Source: FEN-1219 sp963817615
GTDB lineage: Bacteria; Pseudomonadota; Gammaproteobacteria; Steroidobacterales; Rariloculaceae
Length of the DNA: 64,000 bases
Assembly (NCBI GenBank): GCA_963817615.1
Contig: CAWFPH010000002.1
Coordinates: 868,001-932,000, forward strand
Direction: 5' to 3'
Each line of letters starts with the position of its first letter. The stretch's first letter is position 1. The notes below the pieces were generated by a model. That model searched no databases. It was not told the DNA's origin and saw nothing but the letters and a program-made list of their open reading frames with translations. This document shows positions 47,078 through 55,197 of this stretch, piece after piece. Both the position numbers and the translations under genes were made by a program.

Positions 47078-48115
47078 ATTCTGCAAGGTCTCACGACCGC
47101 GGTCGTCGTCCTCGACGAGACGCTTGCGATAGCGTTCATCAACAGTGCCGCGGAAAATCTATTGGGCGTCAGTATGCGCCGCGTCGCCGGCCGACCGATC
47201 GCCGATCTCGTGCACCCCGCCACCGAGCTCGTGGCGCTCTGCAAGCGGGCGCTCGCCACGGGCCTCACGTTCGGACTTCGCGAGCTCACAGCGCGCATAG
47301 GCGAGCGGGAGCTCGTTCTCGATTGTCACGCGGCGCCGCTCGAGCGCGAGCGCTTCCTGCTGCTGGAATTGCTCGATACGGAACGCGACCGCAAAGTGCG
47401 CCGCGAGCTCGCGCTCGTCGCGCAGCAGCAGCTCTCGCGGCGCATCATTCGACAGCTCGCACACGAGGTTAAGAACCCGCTCGGCGGACTGCGCGGCGCT
47501 GCACAGCTGCTCGAGCGTCAGCTGCCGGACCCTGAGCTCAAGGCCTACACGCGAGTGATCATCGAGGAAGCCGACCGCCTCGCTTCGCTCGTGGACGGCA
47601 TCCTGCGTGCGGGTGGCGCTCCGCGACCAGAGGAAGTCAACCTGCATCGCATCACGGAGCACGTGGCGCAGTTGATCGAAGCCGAAAAGCCGGGCGGCGT
47701 CGAGCTGGTGCGCGACTACGACCCCAGCCTGCCGTCGCTCACCGTGGATCGGCACCAGATGATTCAAGCGTTCCTGAACCTTGCACGCAACGCCATGCAG
47801 GCGGTGGGTGACCATGGGCGTTTGATCTTCCGCACGCGCGCGCTGCCGAATTTCGCCCTCGGCGGCGAGCCTCCTCGTCTCGTCCTGTCGGCCGAAATCG
47901 AGGACAATGGCCCGGGCATACCGGAAGACCTGAAGGAAACGATTTTCTACCCCCTCGTGACGGGGCGGACGACAGGCACCGGGCTCGGGCTCACGATCGC
48001 CCAGGATCTCGTGAGCCGCAACGGCGGCTTGATCGAATTTACGAGCCAGCCCGGCCGCACGATCTTCCAGCTGCGCCTGCCCGTCGGCAACGGCGGCTCC
48101 GGAGGCCGCAGCTGA
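47078..48115 (+). CDS. glnL: Nitrogen regulation sensor kinase NtrB
   Basis: PII-controlled histidine kinase/phosphatase for GlnG. A PAS domain (ILQGLTTAVVVLDETLAIAFINSAAENLLG) is followed by the H-box LAHEVKNPLGGLRGAAQLLE, the N-box NLARNAMQAV, DNGPGIP and GTGLGLTIA. Homology begins about here, but the frame has no ATG, GTG or TTG between the end of the previous gene and 47173. The marked start is an ATT at the first well-conserved residue and is tentative; E. coli NtrB would extend ~10 residues further. The next upstream ATG (46451) lies deep inside the DUF4124 gene. The stop overlaps the glnG start (TGATG). Confidence 0.85.
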   Translation: MLQGLTTAVVVLDETLAIAFINSAAENLLGVSMRRVAGRPIADLVHPATELVALCKRALATGLTFGLRELTARIGERELVLDCHAAPLERERFLLLELLDTERDRKVRRELALVAQQQLSRRIIRQLAHEVKNPLGGLRGAAQLLERQLPDPELKAYTRVIIEEADRLASLVDGILRAGGAPRPEEVNLHRITEHVAQLIEAEKPGGVELVRDYDPSLPSLTVDRHQMIQAFLNLARNAMQAVGDHGRLIFRTRALPNFALGGEPPRLVLSAEIEDNGPGIPEDLKETIFYPLVTGRTTGTGLGLTIAQDLVSRNGGLIEFTSQPGRTIFQLRLPVGNGGSGGRS

Positions 48116-49518
48116 TGGCGACGCCCGGACTGAGCGTATGGGTCGTCGATGACGACGAGTCCGTCCGCTGGGTGCTCGAGCAGGCTTTGAAGCAGGCGCA
48201 CATGATCCCGCGGTGCTTCGAGTCGGGGCGGCAGTTCTTCAACGCCCTCGAGCGCGACCGTCCCGACGTGATCGTGACCGACATCCGCATGCCGGACATC
48301 ACGGGTCTCGAGCTCATGGAGCGACTCGCCCAGACGGATCCGGACATCCCGGTGATCGTGGTCACTGCACACTCCGACCTGGAGAGCGCCGTTTCCGCGT
48401 ATCAAGGCGGTGCGTTCGAATATCTGCCGAAGCCGTTCGATATCGACGAGGCCATGGAGCTCGTCTCGCGCGCCGCACGGCAACGTGGCCGCGATGGGGT
48501 CGAGCGCGCCGCGGCGAAACCCGTGCCACGTATCATTGGCCAGGCGCCCGCGATGCAAGAGGTCTTCAAGGCGATTGGCCGCCTGTCGCGCTCGAGTATG
48601 ACGGTGCTGATCACCGGAGAGTCCGGCACCGGCAAGGAGCTGGTTGCGCGGGCGCTGCACGATAATTCGCCGCGCGCCACTGGTCCGTTCATCGCGCTCA
48701 ACACGTCAGCGATCGCTGCCGAGCTGCTCGAGTCCGAGCTGTTCGGGCACGAGAAAGGGGCGTTCACCGGTGCCACGGAGCGGCGCATCGGTCGATTCGA
48801 GCAAGCGAACGGCGGCACTTTGTTTCTCGACGAGATCGGCGACATGTCGGTCGCTCTCCAAACGAGATTGTTGCGCGTACTTGCCGAGAGCGAGTTCTTT
48901 CGCGTCGGCGGTCAGATTCCGATCCGCGTCGACGTGCGCGTGATCGCGGCGACGCACCAGGATCTCTCGCAGGCGGCGGCATCCGGCCGCTTTCGCGAAG
49001 ACCTCTATCATCGCCTGAACGTCATGCGCATCGAGGTGCCCCCGCTTCGCCAGCGGCGCGAGGACATCCGCGAGCTCACGCGGTTCTATCTCGAACAAGC
49101 CGCGAACGAGCTTGGCGTCGCTTCGAAGACGTTGAGCGCTGAAGCCGCCGACGTTCTCCAGAAGTACGACTGGCCGGGCAACGTCCGGGAGCTCGTGAAT
49201 GTCTGCCGCCGCCTCACCGTTACGGCCGCGGGGCGTGAGATCGCGGTTCAGGATCTGCCGCACGAGCTCGGCGGTATGACAGCGCAACCGACGGCAGATT
49301 GGACGATGGGTCTCGCGCAATGGGCCGAAGGCCAACTCGCGGTCACCGCTGCGCCGCCGTTGCTGTCCGAGGCCTTGCCGGCGTTCGAGCGAACGCTGAT
49401 CGTGACCGCGCTGCGGCGCGCCCGCGGCAAGCGCCTCGAGGCTGCGAAGCTACTCGGCTGGGGGCGCAACACCTTGACGCGCAAGATCAAGGAGCTCGGT
49501 CTGGAGGGCCGCGTTTGA
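48115..49518 (+). CDS. glnG: Nitrogen regulator NtrC, sigma-54 activator
   Basis: Response regulator that activates sigma-54 promoters such as glnA under nitrogen limitation. The receiver domain has VVDDDESVRW and the phosphoacceptor aspartate in VTDIRMPD. The AAA+ domain has GESGTGKE (Walker A), the sigma-54-contacting GAFTGA and GTLFLDEIGDM (Walker B). The C-terminal Fis-type helix-turn-helix is LEAAKLLGWGRNTLTRKIKELGL. It has 467 residues, and translation is coupled to glnL. Confidence 0.97.
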   Translation: MATPGLSVWVVDDDESVRWVLEQALKQAHMIPRCFESGRQFFNALERDRPDVIVTDIRMPDITGLELMERLAQTDPDIPVIVVTAHSDLESAVSAYQGGAFEYLPKPFDIDEAMELVSRAARQRGRDGVERAAAKPVPRIIGQAPAMQEVFKAIGRLSRSSMTVLITGESGTGKELVARALHDNSPRATGPFIALNTSAIAAELLESELFGHEKGAFTGATERRIGRFEQANGGTLFLDEIGDMSVALQTRLLRVLAESEFFRVGGQIPIRVDVRVIAATHQDLSQAAASGRFREDLYHRLNVMRIEVPPLRQRREDIRELTRFYLEQAANELGVASKTLSAEAADVLQKYDWPGNVRELVNVCRRLTVTAAGREIAVQDLPHELGGMTAQPTADWTMGLAQWAEGQLAVTAAPPLLSEALPAFERTLIVTALRRARGKRLEAAKLLGWGRNTLTRKIKELGLEGRV

Positions 49519-49532
49519 CGATGGCCGCGTGA

Positions 49533-49547
49533 GGCCGCCTCGCGGCC
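49533..49547. terminator. Hairpin between convergent glnG and the oxidoreductase gene
   Basis: GGCCGC-CTC-GCGGCC is a perfect 6-bp stem with a 3-nt loop in the 36-bp gap. It could act in both directions; no T-run is present. Confidence 0.35.
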
Positions 49548-49554
49548 GCTCGCG

Positions 49555-50514
49555 TCAGCGCTTGCCGGCCCCGCGATTGCGGCGCTCGATCTCCGCGTCG
49601 ATCATCTCGGCCAGCTCGAGCGCAGCAAGGCCGTCCTTACCCGATACGCGACACGGCGTGTCATTGCGGATGGCCTCGACGAACGCCGCTGTCTCGGCGA
49701 GCAGCGCATCGCCTTTCTCGAGGCTCCAGGTTTCTTCGTGCAGCGGCGGTTCACCGTCGCGCCACTCGCCGCGCTTGCTCACGCGGCGAACTTCGCCGCG
49801 TCCGAAGTCGATCGAGACGTACTGGTTCGGCTGAAATACACGGAAGCGCCGTTGCGCACCGGTCGATGCGCGTGACGCCGTGACGTTTGCAATGGCGCCG
49901 TTGGCGAACTCCACGCGGGCATTCGCGATGTCGATGTCGTCGGTCAGCACCGGAATGCCGACGGCCGAAACCTCGACCGGTGCGGCGTCGACCAAGGACA
50001 GGATCACGTCGAGGTCGTGGATCATCAGGTCGAGAATCACGTTCACGTCGGCACCGCGGCCCCGGAACGGCGTCAGCCGATGACACTCGATGAAGCGCAC
50101 GGCCGTCAATCCTTCGCGGGCCGACAAGAGCGCCGGATTGAAGCGCTCGACGTGTCCAACTTGCAGCTTGACGCGCCGCCGTGACGCGATTTCGTTCAAA
50201 ACGGCCGCCTCGCGGCTGGTGCGCGTCATCGGCTTTTCGACGAGCACGTGGACGCCATGCTCGAGAAACGTGCGCGCAAGATCGAAATGCGCGGCTGTGC
50301 TCGCGGCAATGGTGACGGCGTCGACCTTGCCGAGGAGCTCACTCGCGTCCGCGAAGTACCGCGTTTCGAGCTCTTGCGCGACCGCGCGACCGCGTTCCGC
50401 ATCGAGGTCGCTCACGCCGATGAGCTCGGCCTCCGCGATTGCGCGGTACTTCTGCGCATGGAAACGGCCAAGGTAGCCGACTCCGACCACCGCTGCGCGC
50501 AAGCGGCCGGTCAC
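49555..50514 (-). CDS. Gfo/Idh/MocA oxidoreductase, possibly GnnA (UDP-GlcNAc 3-dehydrogenase)
   Basis: NAD(P)-dependent sugar oxidoreductase of 319 residues. Its N-terminus holds the Rossmann loop VVGVGYLGRFHAQKY. It also has the family EKP motif in VLVEKPMTRT and the catalytic-region LDLMIHDLDVILSLV. The GTG start at 50514 overlaps the lpxA stop (GTGA), so the two are translated together. In Acidithiobacillus and Leptospira such a gene next to lpxA is gnnA, which with the aminotransferase GnnB makes UDP-GlcNAc3N for amide-linked lipid A. No gnnB is seen in this window, so the assignment is inference from family and position. Confidence 0.7.
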   Translation of the reverse strand: MTGRLRAAVVGVGYLGRFHAQKYRAIAEAELIGVSDLDAERGRAVAQELETRYFADASELLGKVDAVTIAASTAAHFDLARTFLEHGVHVLVEKPMTRTSREAAVLNEIASRRRVKLQVGHVERFNPALLSAREGLTAVRFIECHRLTPFRGRGADVNVILDLMIHDLDVILSLVDAAPVEVSAVGIPVLTDDIDIANARVEFANGAIANVTASRASTGAQRRFRVFQPNQYVSIDFGRGEVRRVSKRGEWRDGEPPLHEETWSLEKGDALLAETAAFVEAIRNDTPCRVSGKDGLAALELAEMIDAEIERRNRGAGKR

Positions 50515-51296
50515 CGAGCGACTCCCCGCTGGGTCCCAGCGATGAAACCGATCAGATGGGCGATCTGCGGGCTCGAACTGCAGTCCTGCTCGATTCGAGC
50601 GACAGCCTCCTCGAGCGTGTGAGAGCGTTCGAGCAGCACGCGGATGGCATGGTCGAGGTTCCTGCGCTCCGTGGCGTCGATGCCCGCCCGTTTGAGCGCG
50701 ACGCGATTGATCGCTCGCGGGGTCGCCCAATGCCCTTCCGCGATCGTGTACGGCAGAATGTCCTTGTTCGCGAATGCGCCTGCCACGAGGAACGAGAACG
50801 CCCCGAGCCGGGTGAATTGCGTCACGCCGGTCAGGCCGCTCACGACGGCGTGATGCTCGATGGTCACATGGCCGGCGAACTGCGCGCCGTTAGTGATCAC
50901 GATGTGATCCTCGAGCTGGCAGTCGTGACCTATGTGCGTGTAGGCCATGATGAAATTGTGGTCGCCGACCCGCGTCGTGCCGCCACCTTTGGGTGTGCCC
51001 AAATTGAAGCTCGCAAACTCGCCGATCCGGTTGTGCGAGCCGATCACGAGCTCGCTGTAGGCCGCACTGTCGTAGCCCAAGTCTTGAGCTGGCCCCCCGA
51101 GCACCGCGCCGTGCTGGATGCGATTGTGCTCGCCGATTGCGACTCGACCGAAGTCGCTGCCGATCCGCGCGTGCGATTCCACGACGGTGTGAGCACCGAT
51201 CGAGACCTCGCCCGCGATCACGCAGTAAGGACCAATTTCGGCGTCGGGCGAAATCGAGGCGCGGTCGCTCACGATCGCGGTCGGGTGGATGCTCAC
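50511..51296 (-). CDS. lpxA: Acyl-ACP--UDP-(amino)sugar O/N-acyltransferase LpxA, divergent
   Basis: First enzyme of lipid A synthesis: a 261-residue left-handed beta-helix from a GTG start. It has HPTAIVSDRASISPDAEIGPY and the catalytic histidine in HIGHDC. Other family positions are altered: E. coli IHRGT reads FNLGT here, and the HQF histidine (His160 in E. coli) is threonine (VTQF). His144 of AGHV is kept. These changes and the coupled oxidoreductase suggest a modified acceptor such as UDP-GlcNAc3N. No lpxD, fabZ or lpxB lies nearby, so a second, canonical LpxA elsewhere in the genome is possible. Confidence 0.85.
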   Translation of the reverse strand: MSIHPTAIVSDRASISPDAEIGPYCVIAGEVSIGAHTVVESHARIGSDFGRVAIGEHNRIQHGAVLGGPAQDLGYDSAAYSELVIGSHNRIGEFASFNLGTPKGGGTTRVGDHNFIMAYTHIGHDCQLEDHIVITNGAQFAGHVTIEHHAVVSGLTGVTQFTRLGAFSFLVAGAFANKDILPYTIAEGHWATPRAINRVALKRAGIDATERRNLDHAIRVLLERSHTLEEAVARIEQDCSSSPQIAHLIGFIAGTQRGVAR

Positions 51297-51322
51297 GAGC
51301 CTGACGTCCTAGATCTCGTCGC

Positions 51323-52300
51323 TCAGCCGCTCGATGCGAGATCGAGCGCGTTGCTAGTCTCGACCGCACCGACGAGCTCGCCGACCGATGCAAAGGCATT
51401 CGCGTGCAAGTAGGCCTCGAGCCCGGCGTTGACCTTGACAGGTGCCAGCGGGTCATAGAACAACGCAGTGCCGAGCCCGACGGTGGTCGCGCCAGCCAGC
51501 AGGAATTCGACCGCGTCGTGCGCCGTCTCGATGCCGCCTTGACCAATGATCGGGATGCCGCGCGCGCGGCACACCTGGTACACCTGCTGCACCTTGAGCA
51601 ACGCGATCGGGCGGATCGCGGGACCGGAGAGGCCGCCCTGGACGTTGCCGATGATCGGTCGGCGCGTCGCGACGTCGATCGCCATTCCCATCAGCGTGTT
51701 GATCACCGCGAACGCATCCGTGCCGGCCTCGATGCATGCGCGCGCGTTGGCTGCGATGTCGGTCTGATTCGGCGACAGCTTCGTGATCAGGGGCTTGCGC
51801 GTAACTTTGCGGCACGCGTCCACGACGCGCGCGGACATGTCGGGATAATTGCCGAAAGCGACGCCGCCCTCTTTCACGTTTGGGCAGGAGATGTTGACCT
51901 CCATTGCATCGATCGGCGAGTCGTCGAAGCGGCGTGCGACCTCCGCGTACTCCTCGATGGTGGAGCCACAGACGTTCGCGATGAAACGGGTTTCGCCGAA
52001 GTCGAGCTCCGGGAGAATTTTGCGGACGACGTGGTCGACGCCGGGATTCTGCAAGCCGATCGCGTTCAGCATTCCGGCCGGTGTCTCCCAAATCCTGTGC
52101 GCGGGATTGCCGAGCCGCGGCGCGAGGGTAGTACCCTTGAGCACGATCGCGCCGACCGCGGCGTTCGAGAAACCCTCGATCCGCGTGTACTCCTCCCCGA
52201 AGCCCACGCAACCCGACAGCAGCACCACGGGCGAGCGAAGCTCGAGGCCGCAGAACCTGAGCGCGAGCGGGCGCGATCGTGAATCAGCGGCGGCGTCCAT
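51323..52300 (-). CDS. pyrD: Dihydroorotate dehydrogenase, class 1B catalytic subunit type
   Basis: Oxidises dihydroorotate to orotate in pyrimidine synthesis. FMN-binding and active-site segments are ETPAGMLNAIGLQNPG, MEVNISCPNVKEGGVAFG with the class 1 catalytic cysteine, INTLMGMAIDV, GGLSGPAIRPIAL and IIGQGGIETAHDAVEF. This is the soluble class 1B form, which normally works with the iron-sulfur/FAD subunit PyrK using NAD+. Most gammaproteobacteria have the membrane class 2 enzyme instead. No pyrK is adjacent. It has 325 residues and lies 26 bp upstream of lpxA on the same strand. Confidence 0.9.
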   Translation of the reverse strand: MDAAADSRSRPLALRFCGLELRSPVVLLSGCVGFGEEYTRIEGFSNAAVGAIVLKGTTLAPRLGNPAHRIWETPAGMLNAIGLQNPGVDHVVRKILPELDFGETRFIANVCGSTIEEYAEVARRFDDSPIDAMEVNISCPNVKEGGVAFGNYPDMSARVVDACRKVTRKPLITKLSPNQTDIAANARACIEAGTDAFAVINTLMGMAIDVATRRPIIGNVQGGLSGPAIRPIALLKVQQVYQVCRARGIPIIGQGGIETAHDAVEFLLAGATTVGLGTALFYDPLAPVKVNAGLEAYLHANAFASVGELVGAVETSNALDLASSG

Positions 52301-52396
52301 CCTGCTAACGGTGACCGATCGAGCGCGGATTATCCGCGACCGTTCGCGCGAACTCTACTCCAGCGGGCAGCGTGCCCCGGGGCTATCATCGCGCGC

Positions 52397-52861
52397 ATGT
52401 TCAATGTGATCCTCTTCCAGCCCGAAATTCCGCCGAATACCGGCAACGTGATTCGATTGTGCGCCAACAGCGGCGCAACGCTGCACCTCGTGCATCCGCT
52501 CGGCTTCAACATGGACGAGCGCCAGCTGCGCCGAGCCGGGCTCGATTACCACGAGCTCGCCAGCGTGCGCGAGCATGCGGACCTTCATGCCTGCCTCGCG
52601 GCCGTCGCGCCGCCGCGTCTCTACGCGCTGACGACGCGGACGCGCAAGTCGCTGTACGAGCCGCGTTTCGCAAAAGGGGACGCGTTTCTATTCGGCCCCG
52701 AAACACGGGGTTTGCCCGACGCAGTGCTCCACTCGGTGCCGCCCGAGTCGCGGCTGCGGATTCCGATGCGCGCAGGCAACCGCAGCCTCAATCTGTCGAA
52801 CGCCGTGGCGATCACGGTTTACGAGGCATGGCGACAGCTAGCCTTCGAGGAAGCCGGCTAA
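52397..52861 (+). CDS. trmL: tRNA (cytidine/uridine-34-2'-O)-methyltransferase TrmL
   Basis: SPOUT-family enzyme that methylates the wobble ribose of two tRNA-Leu species. It has 154 residues. The protein starts FNVILFQPEIPPNTGNVIRLCAN and shows the knot motifs FGPETRGLP and NLSNAVAITVYEAW. It is divergent from pyrD and convergent with gpsA, 7 bp apart. In E. coli trmL is also next to the grxC-secB-gpsA block. Confidence 0.95.
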   Translation: MFNVILFQPEIPPNTGNVIRLCANSGATLHLVHPLGFNMDERQLRRAGLDYHELASVREHADLHACLAAVAPPRLYALTTRTRKSLYEPRFAKGDAFLFGPETRGLPDAVLHSVPPESRLRIPMRAGNRSLNLSNAVAITVYEAWRQLAFEEAG

Positions 52862-52868
52862 TCGCGCG

Positions 52869-53870
52869 TCAGTCGAGCTCGTCGGCGATCGGCCGCCGCA
52901 TGAGCGCAGCGACCGCCGCCTTCGGATCGAGCTGCTCGTAAAGCACGCGATCGAGCTGCTCGACGATCGGCATCGGCACGCCGAGGCGCGTGGCAACCGA
53001 ATGCACCGCGCGCGCACCGTTGTAGCCTTCGACGACCTGGCCGATCTCGCGCAACGCGTCGCCTGGCGCTGCGCCGCGCGCGAGGGCGAGACCGAAACGA
53101 CGATTGCGCGACTGATCGTCGGTGCAGGTGAGCACGAGATCGCCCATGCCGGCGAGTCCCATGAAGGTCTTCTCGCGCCCGCCGAGGGCGAGCCCCAACC
53201 GCGTCATTTCCGCGAGACCCCGGGCGATCAAAGCGATTCGAGTATTGGCGCCGAAACCCAAACCGTCCGAAATTCCGGCGCCGATCGCGTAGACGTTCTT
53301 CGTAGCGCCGCCGACCTCGACGCCGACCACGTCGCCCGAGGTGTAGGCGCGGAACGTATCGGTGCTGATCGAGCGTGCGAGCCTCTGTGCGTAATCGCGG
53401 TCGCGGGAAGCGATCGTCATCGCGCTAAGCAAGCCGGCACCGACCTCGCGTGCGAACGTCGGCCCTGACAGCACGGCGGTCGGCAAAGCGCCCGGGAAGT
53501 GTTCGGCGACGACCTGATAAGGCAGACGGCCGGTGTCGAGCTCGAAGCCCTTCGTGGCCCATGCGAGCCTGCGGACAGGCAGTCCGGCGAGCCCCTCGAG
53601 CATCGACCGGAACGCATGGCTCGGCACCGCGATCAACGTATCCTCGGCGGCGTCGAGGGCCGTCCTCAAATCGGCAGTGACTTGCAACCGTTCGGGAAAC
53701 GCGGCGTCGGGCAAATAGCGGACGTTGCGCCGTTCGTGCGCCATCGATTCGACGTGTGCCCGGTCGCGGCCCCACAGCAGCACCGGATGGCCCGCACGCG
53801 CGAACTGGATCGCAAGCGCGGTGCCCCAGGAGCCCGCGCCGAGCACCGCGATGCAGCTCTGATCGTTAAT
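52869..53870 (-). CDS. gpsA: Glycerol-3-phosphate dehydrogenase [NAD(P)+]
   Basis: Makes sn-glycerol-3-phosphate for phospholipids. It has the Rossmann loop GAGSWGTALA, WATKGFE, SGPTFAREVGAG, the catalytic lysine in GGATKNVYAIGAG, and NTRIALIARG. The first canonical start, GTG at 53846, would begin inside the first beta strand (MLGAGSWG). An ATT at 53870, overlapping the secB stop (ATTAA) and 4 nt after GGGGAG, gives the expected N-terminus NDQSCIAVLGAG and 333 residues (339 in E. coli). I mark that start; 53846 is the conservative alternative. Confidence 0.9.
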   Translation of the reverse strand: MNDQSCIAVLGAGSWGTALAIQFARAGHPVLLWGRDRAHVESMAHERRNVRYLPDAAFPERLQVTADLRTALDAAEDTLIAVPSHAFRSMLEGLAGLPVRRLAWATKGFELDTGRLPYQVVAEHFPGALPTAVLSGPTFAREVGAGLLSAMTIASRDRDYAQRLARSISTDTFRAYTSGDVVGVEVGGATKNVYAIGAGISDGLGFGANTRIALIARGLAEMTRLGLALGGREKTFMGLAGMGDLVLTCTDDQSRNRRFGLALARGAAPGDALREIGQVVEGYNGARAVHSVATRLGVPMPIVEQLDRVLYEQLDPKAAVAALMRRPIADELD

Positions 53871-54372
53871 GCGTCTCCCCGGCTCCGGTCGGCGGTGGTT
53901 GTGGGGCTTCGGTGCCGCCGTTACGCGCTTCGCGCTCTTGAACGGCTTGGGAATACAGCAGATCGAAGTTGATCGGCTGCAGCAGCAGCTGAGGGAAGCC
54001 GCCTTTGCCGACGACGTCGGCGATCGCCTCGCGCGCGAACGGATACAACGTGTTTGGACAGAAGCTGCCGGTCAGCATGGCCTGCTCTTCCGCCGAATAG
54101 CCCTGAATCGTGAAGATGCCCGATTGCGCGATCTCGACCAGGAATAGCGTGGAGTCGTTGTCTTTTGCCTCGACGGTCAGCGTTAGTGTGATCTCGTGCG
54201 TGCTCGGCGCAACCTCTTGGCTGTTCGAGCGGATATTGAGCTGCGTTTGCGGCGATACGCTGGTCGTGAATACGGCCGGCGCGCGCGGCGACTCGAACGA
54301 CAGGTCCTTCACGTAGATCTTCTGCAGCAGCAATTGCCGCTGCGCGCTCGTATTCGGTTGTTCGTCTGCCAT
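53866..54372 (-). CDS. secB: Protein-export chaperone SecB
   Basis: Tetrameric cytosolic chaperone that delivers unfolded preproteins to SecA. It has 168 residues. The segments LLLQKIYVKDLSFESP, STHEITLTLTVEAK, the SecA-contacting IAQSGIFTIQGYSAEEQAMLTGSFCPNTLYPFAREAIADVV and LLLQPINFDLLYSQ are diagnostic. The C-terminal tail is Pro/Thr-rich and ends GETH. It lies between grxC and gpsA, as in E. coli. Confidence 0.97.
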   Translation of the reverse strand: MADEQPNTSAQRQLLLQKIYVKDLSFESPRAPAVFTTSVSPQTQLNIRSNSQEVAPSTHEITLTLTVEAKDNDSTLFLVEIAQSGIFTIQGYSAEEQAMLTGSFCPNTLYPFAREAIADVVGKGGFPQLLLQPINFDLLYSQAVQEREARNGGTEAPQPPPTGAGETH

Positions 54373-54391
54373 AAGGTCTCTCTCTAGGATG

Positions 54392-54670
54392 TTATTGCTG
54401 CGGGGCGGCATCGCGGCCGAGTAAGGCGTCAAGCTGGCCGGTTGCGTCGAGCGCACTCAAGTCGTCGAAGCCGCCGACGTGCCTGCCGTCGATGAAGATT
54501 TGCGGCACGGTGCGTCGTCCGCTGCGCTCGATCATCTCGCGCTTGCGATCCGGATCGAACATCACGTCCACCTCCGTGAACGCTACGCTCTTGCTCCTGA
54601 GCAACCGCTTCGCCGCGCTGCAATAGCCGCAGAACGGACTCGAGTAGACGATCACTCGCTCGTCGGCCAT
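54392..54670 (-). CDS. grxC: Glutaredoxin 3
   Basis: Glutathione-dependent thiol oxidoreductase, 92 residues. The redox centre is CGYC in YSSPFCGYCSAAKRLL (E. coli Grx3 has CPYC). The glutathione-binding TVPQIFIDGRHVGGFDDL is complete. It sits between the rhodanese-like gene and secB; the gap to the rhodanese stop is 1 bp. Confidence 0.94.
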   Translation of the reverse strand: MADERVIVYSSPFCGYCSAAKRLLRSKSVAFTEVDVMFDPDRKREMIERSGRRTVPQIFIDGRHVGGFDDLSALDATGQLDALLGRDAAPQQ

Positions 54671-54671
54671 C

Positions 54672-55091
54672 TCATTTCACCAGAGGCAGATTCTCGGCAC
54701 GCCAGCCGCTGAGCCCGCCTTTCAAGCTGAACACATGCTCGAAGCCGGCTTTGCGCAACACGCTGGCCGCCCGGCCCGATGCGGTGCCGTTGTCGCAGAC
54801 GGTCAGCAAGATCTTGCTCTTGTTTTTGGGGACGGCGCCCTGGTTCTGCTGCAGCTGCTCGACACCGATGTTACGGGCGTTCACGATATGGCCTGCCCCG
54901 AACTCCGCGGGTTTGCGCACGTCGATCACGATCGCGCCCTTGTTGATTAGGCGTACGGCATCGGCCGCGGTCACGTGAGTCAAGCCGCGACTGCGCAATC
55001 TGAGCTCATAGAACATCACCGCCAGCCACGCGACGATCAATGCGCCGACCAGCAGCGGGTGACGAGTCGTGAACTCGAGCAAGCGAGTCAT
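54672..55091 (-). CDS. Membrane-anchored rhodanese-like protein
   Basis: A 139-residue protein with one N-terminal membrane helix (HPLLVGALIVAWLAVMFYEL) and a single rhodanese domain: AIVIDVRKPAEFGAGHIVNARNI, and the active-site cysteine in LLTVCDNGTASGRAASVL. It corresponds to E. coli YibN, which heads the same yibN-grxC-secB-gpsA operon. The physiological sulfur acceptor is unknown. I start at the ATG at 55091; the open frame further up overlaps envC on the other strand. Confidence 0.9.
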   Translation of the reverse strand: MTRLLEFTTRHPLLVGALIVAWLAVMFYELRLRSRGLTHVTAADAVRLINKGAIVIDVRKPAEFGAGHIVNARNIGVEQLQQNQGAVPKNKSKILLTVCDNGTASGRAASVLRKAGFEHVFSLKGGLSGWRAENLPLVK

Positions 55092-55197
55092 ACTTCGTAA
55101 GGCCCAAGGAGCGACGAGGCCGCCGAGTATAACAGCCGCGAGCGGCGCTCCGGCGGCGTGAAAACGCGCGGCGAATCCGCATAAACTCCGGTCCGGT

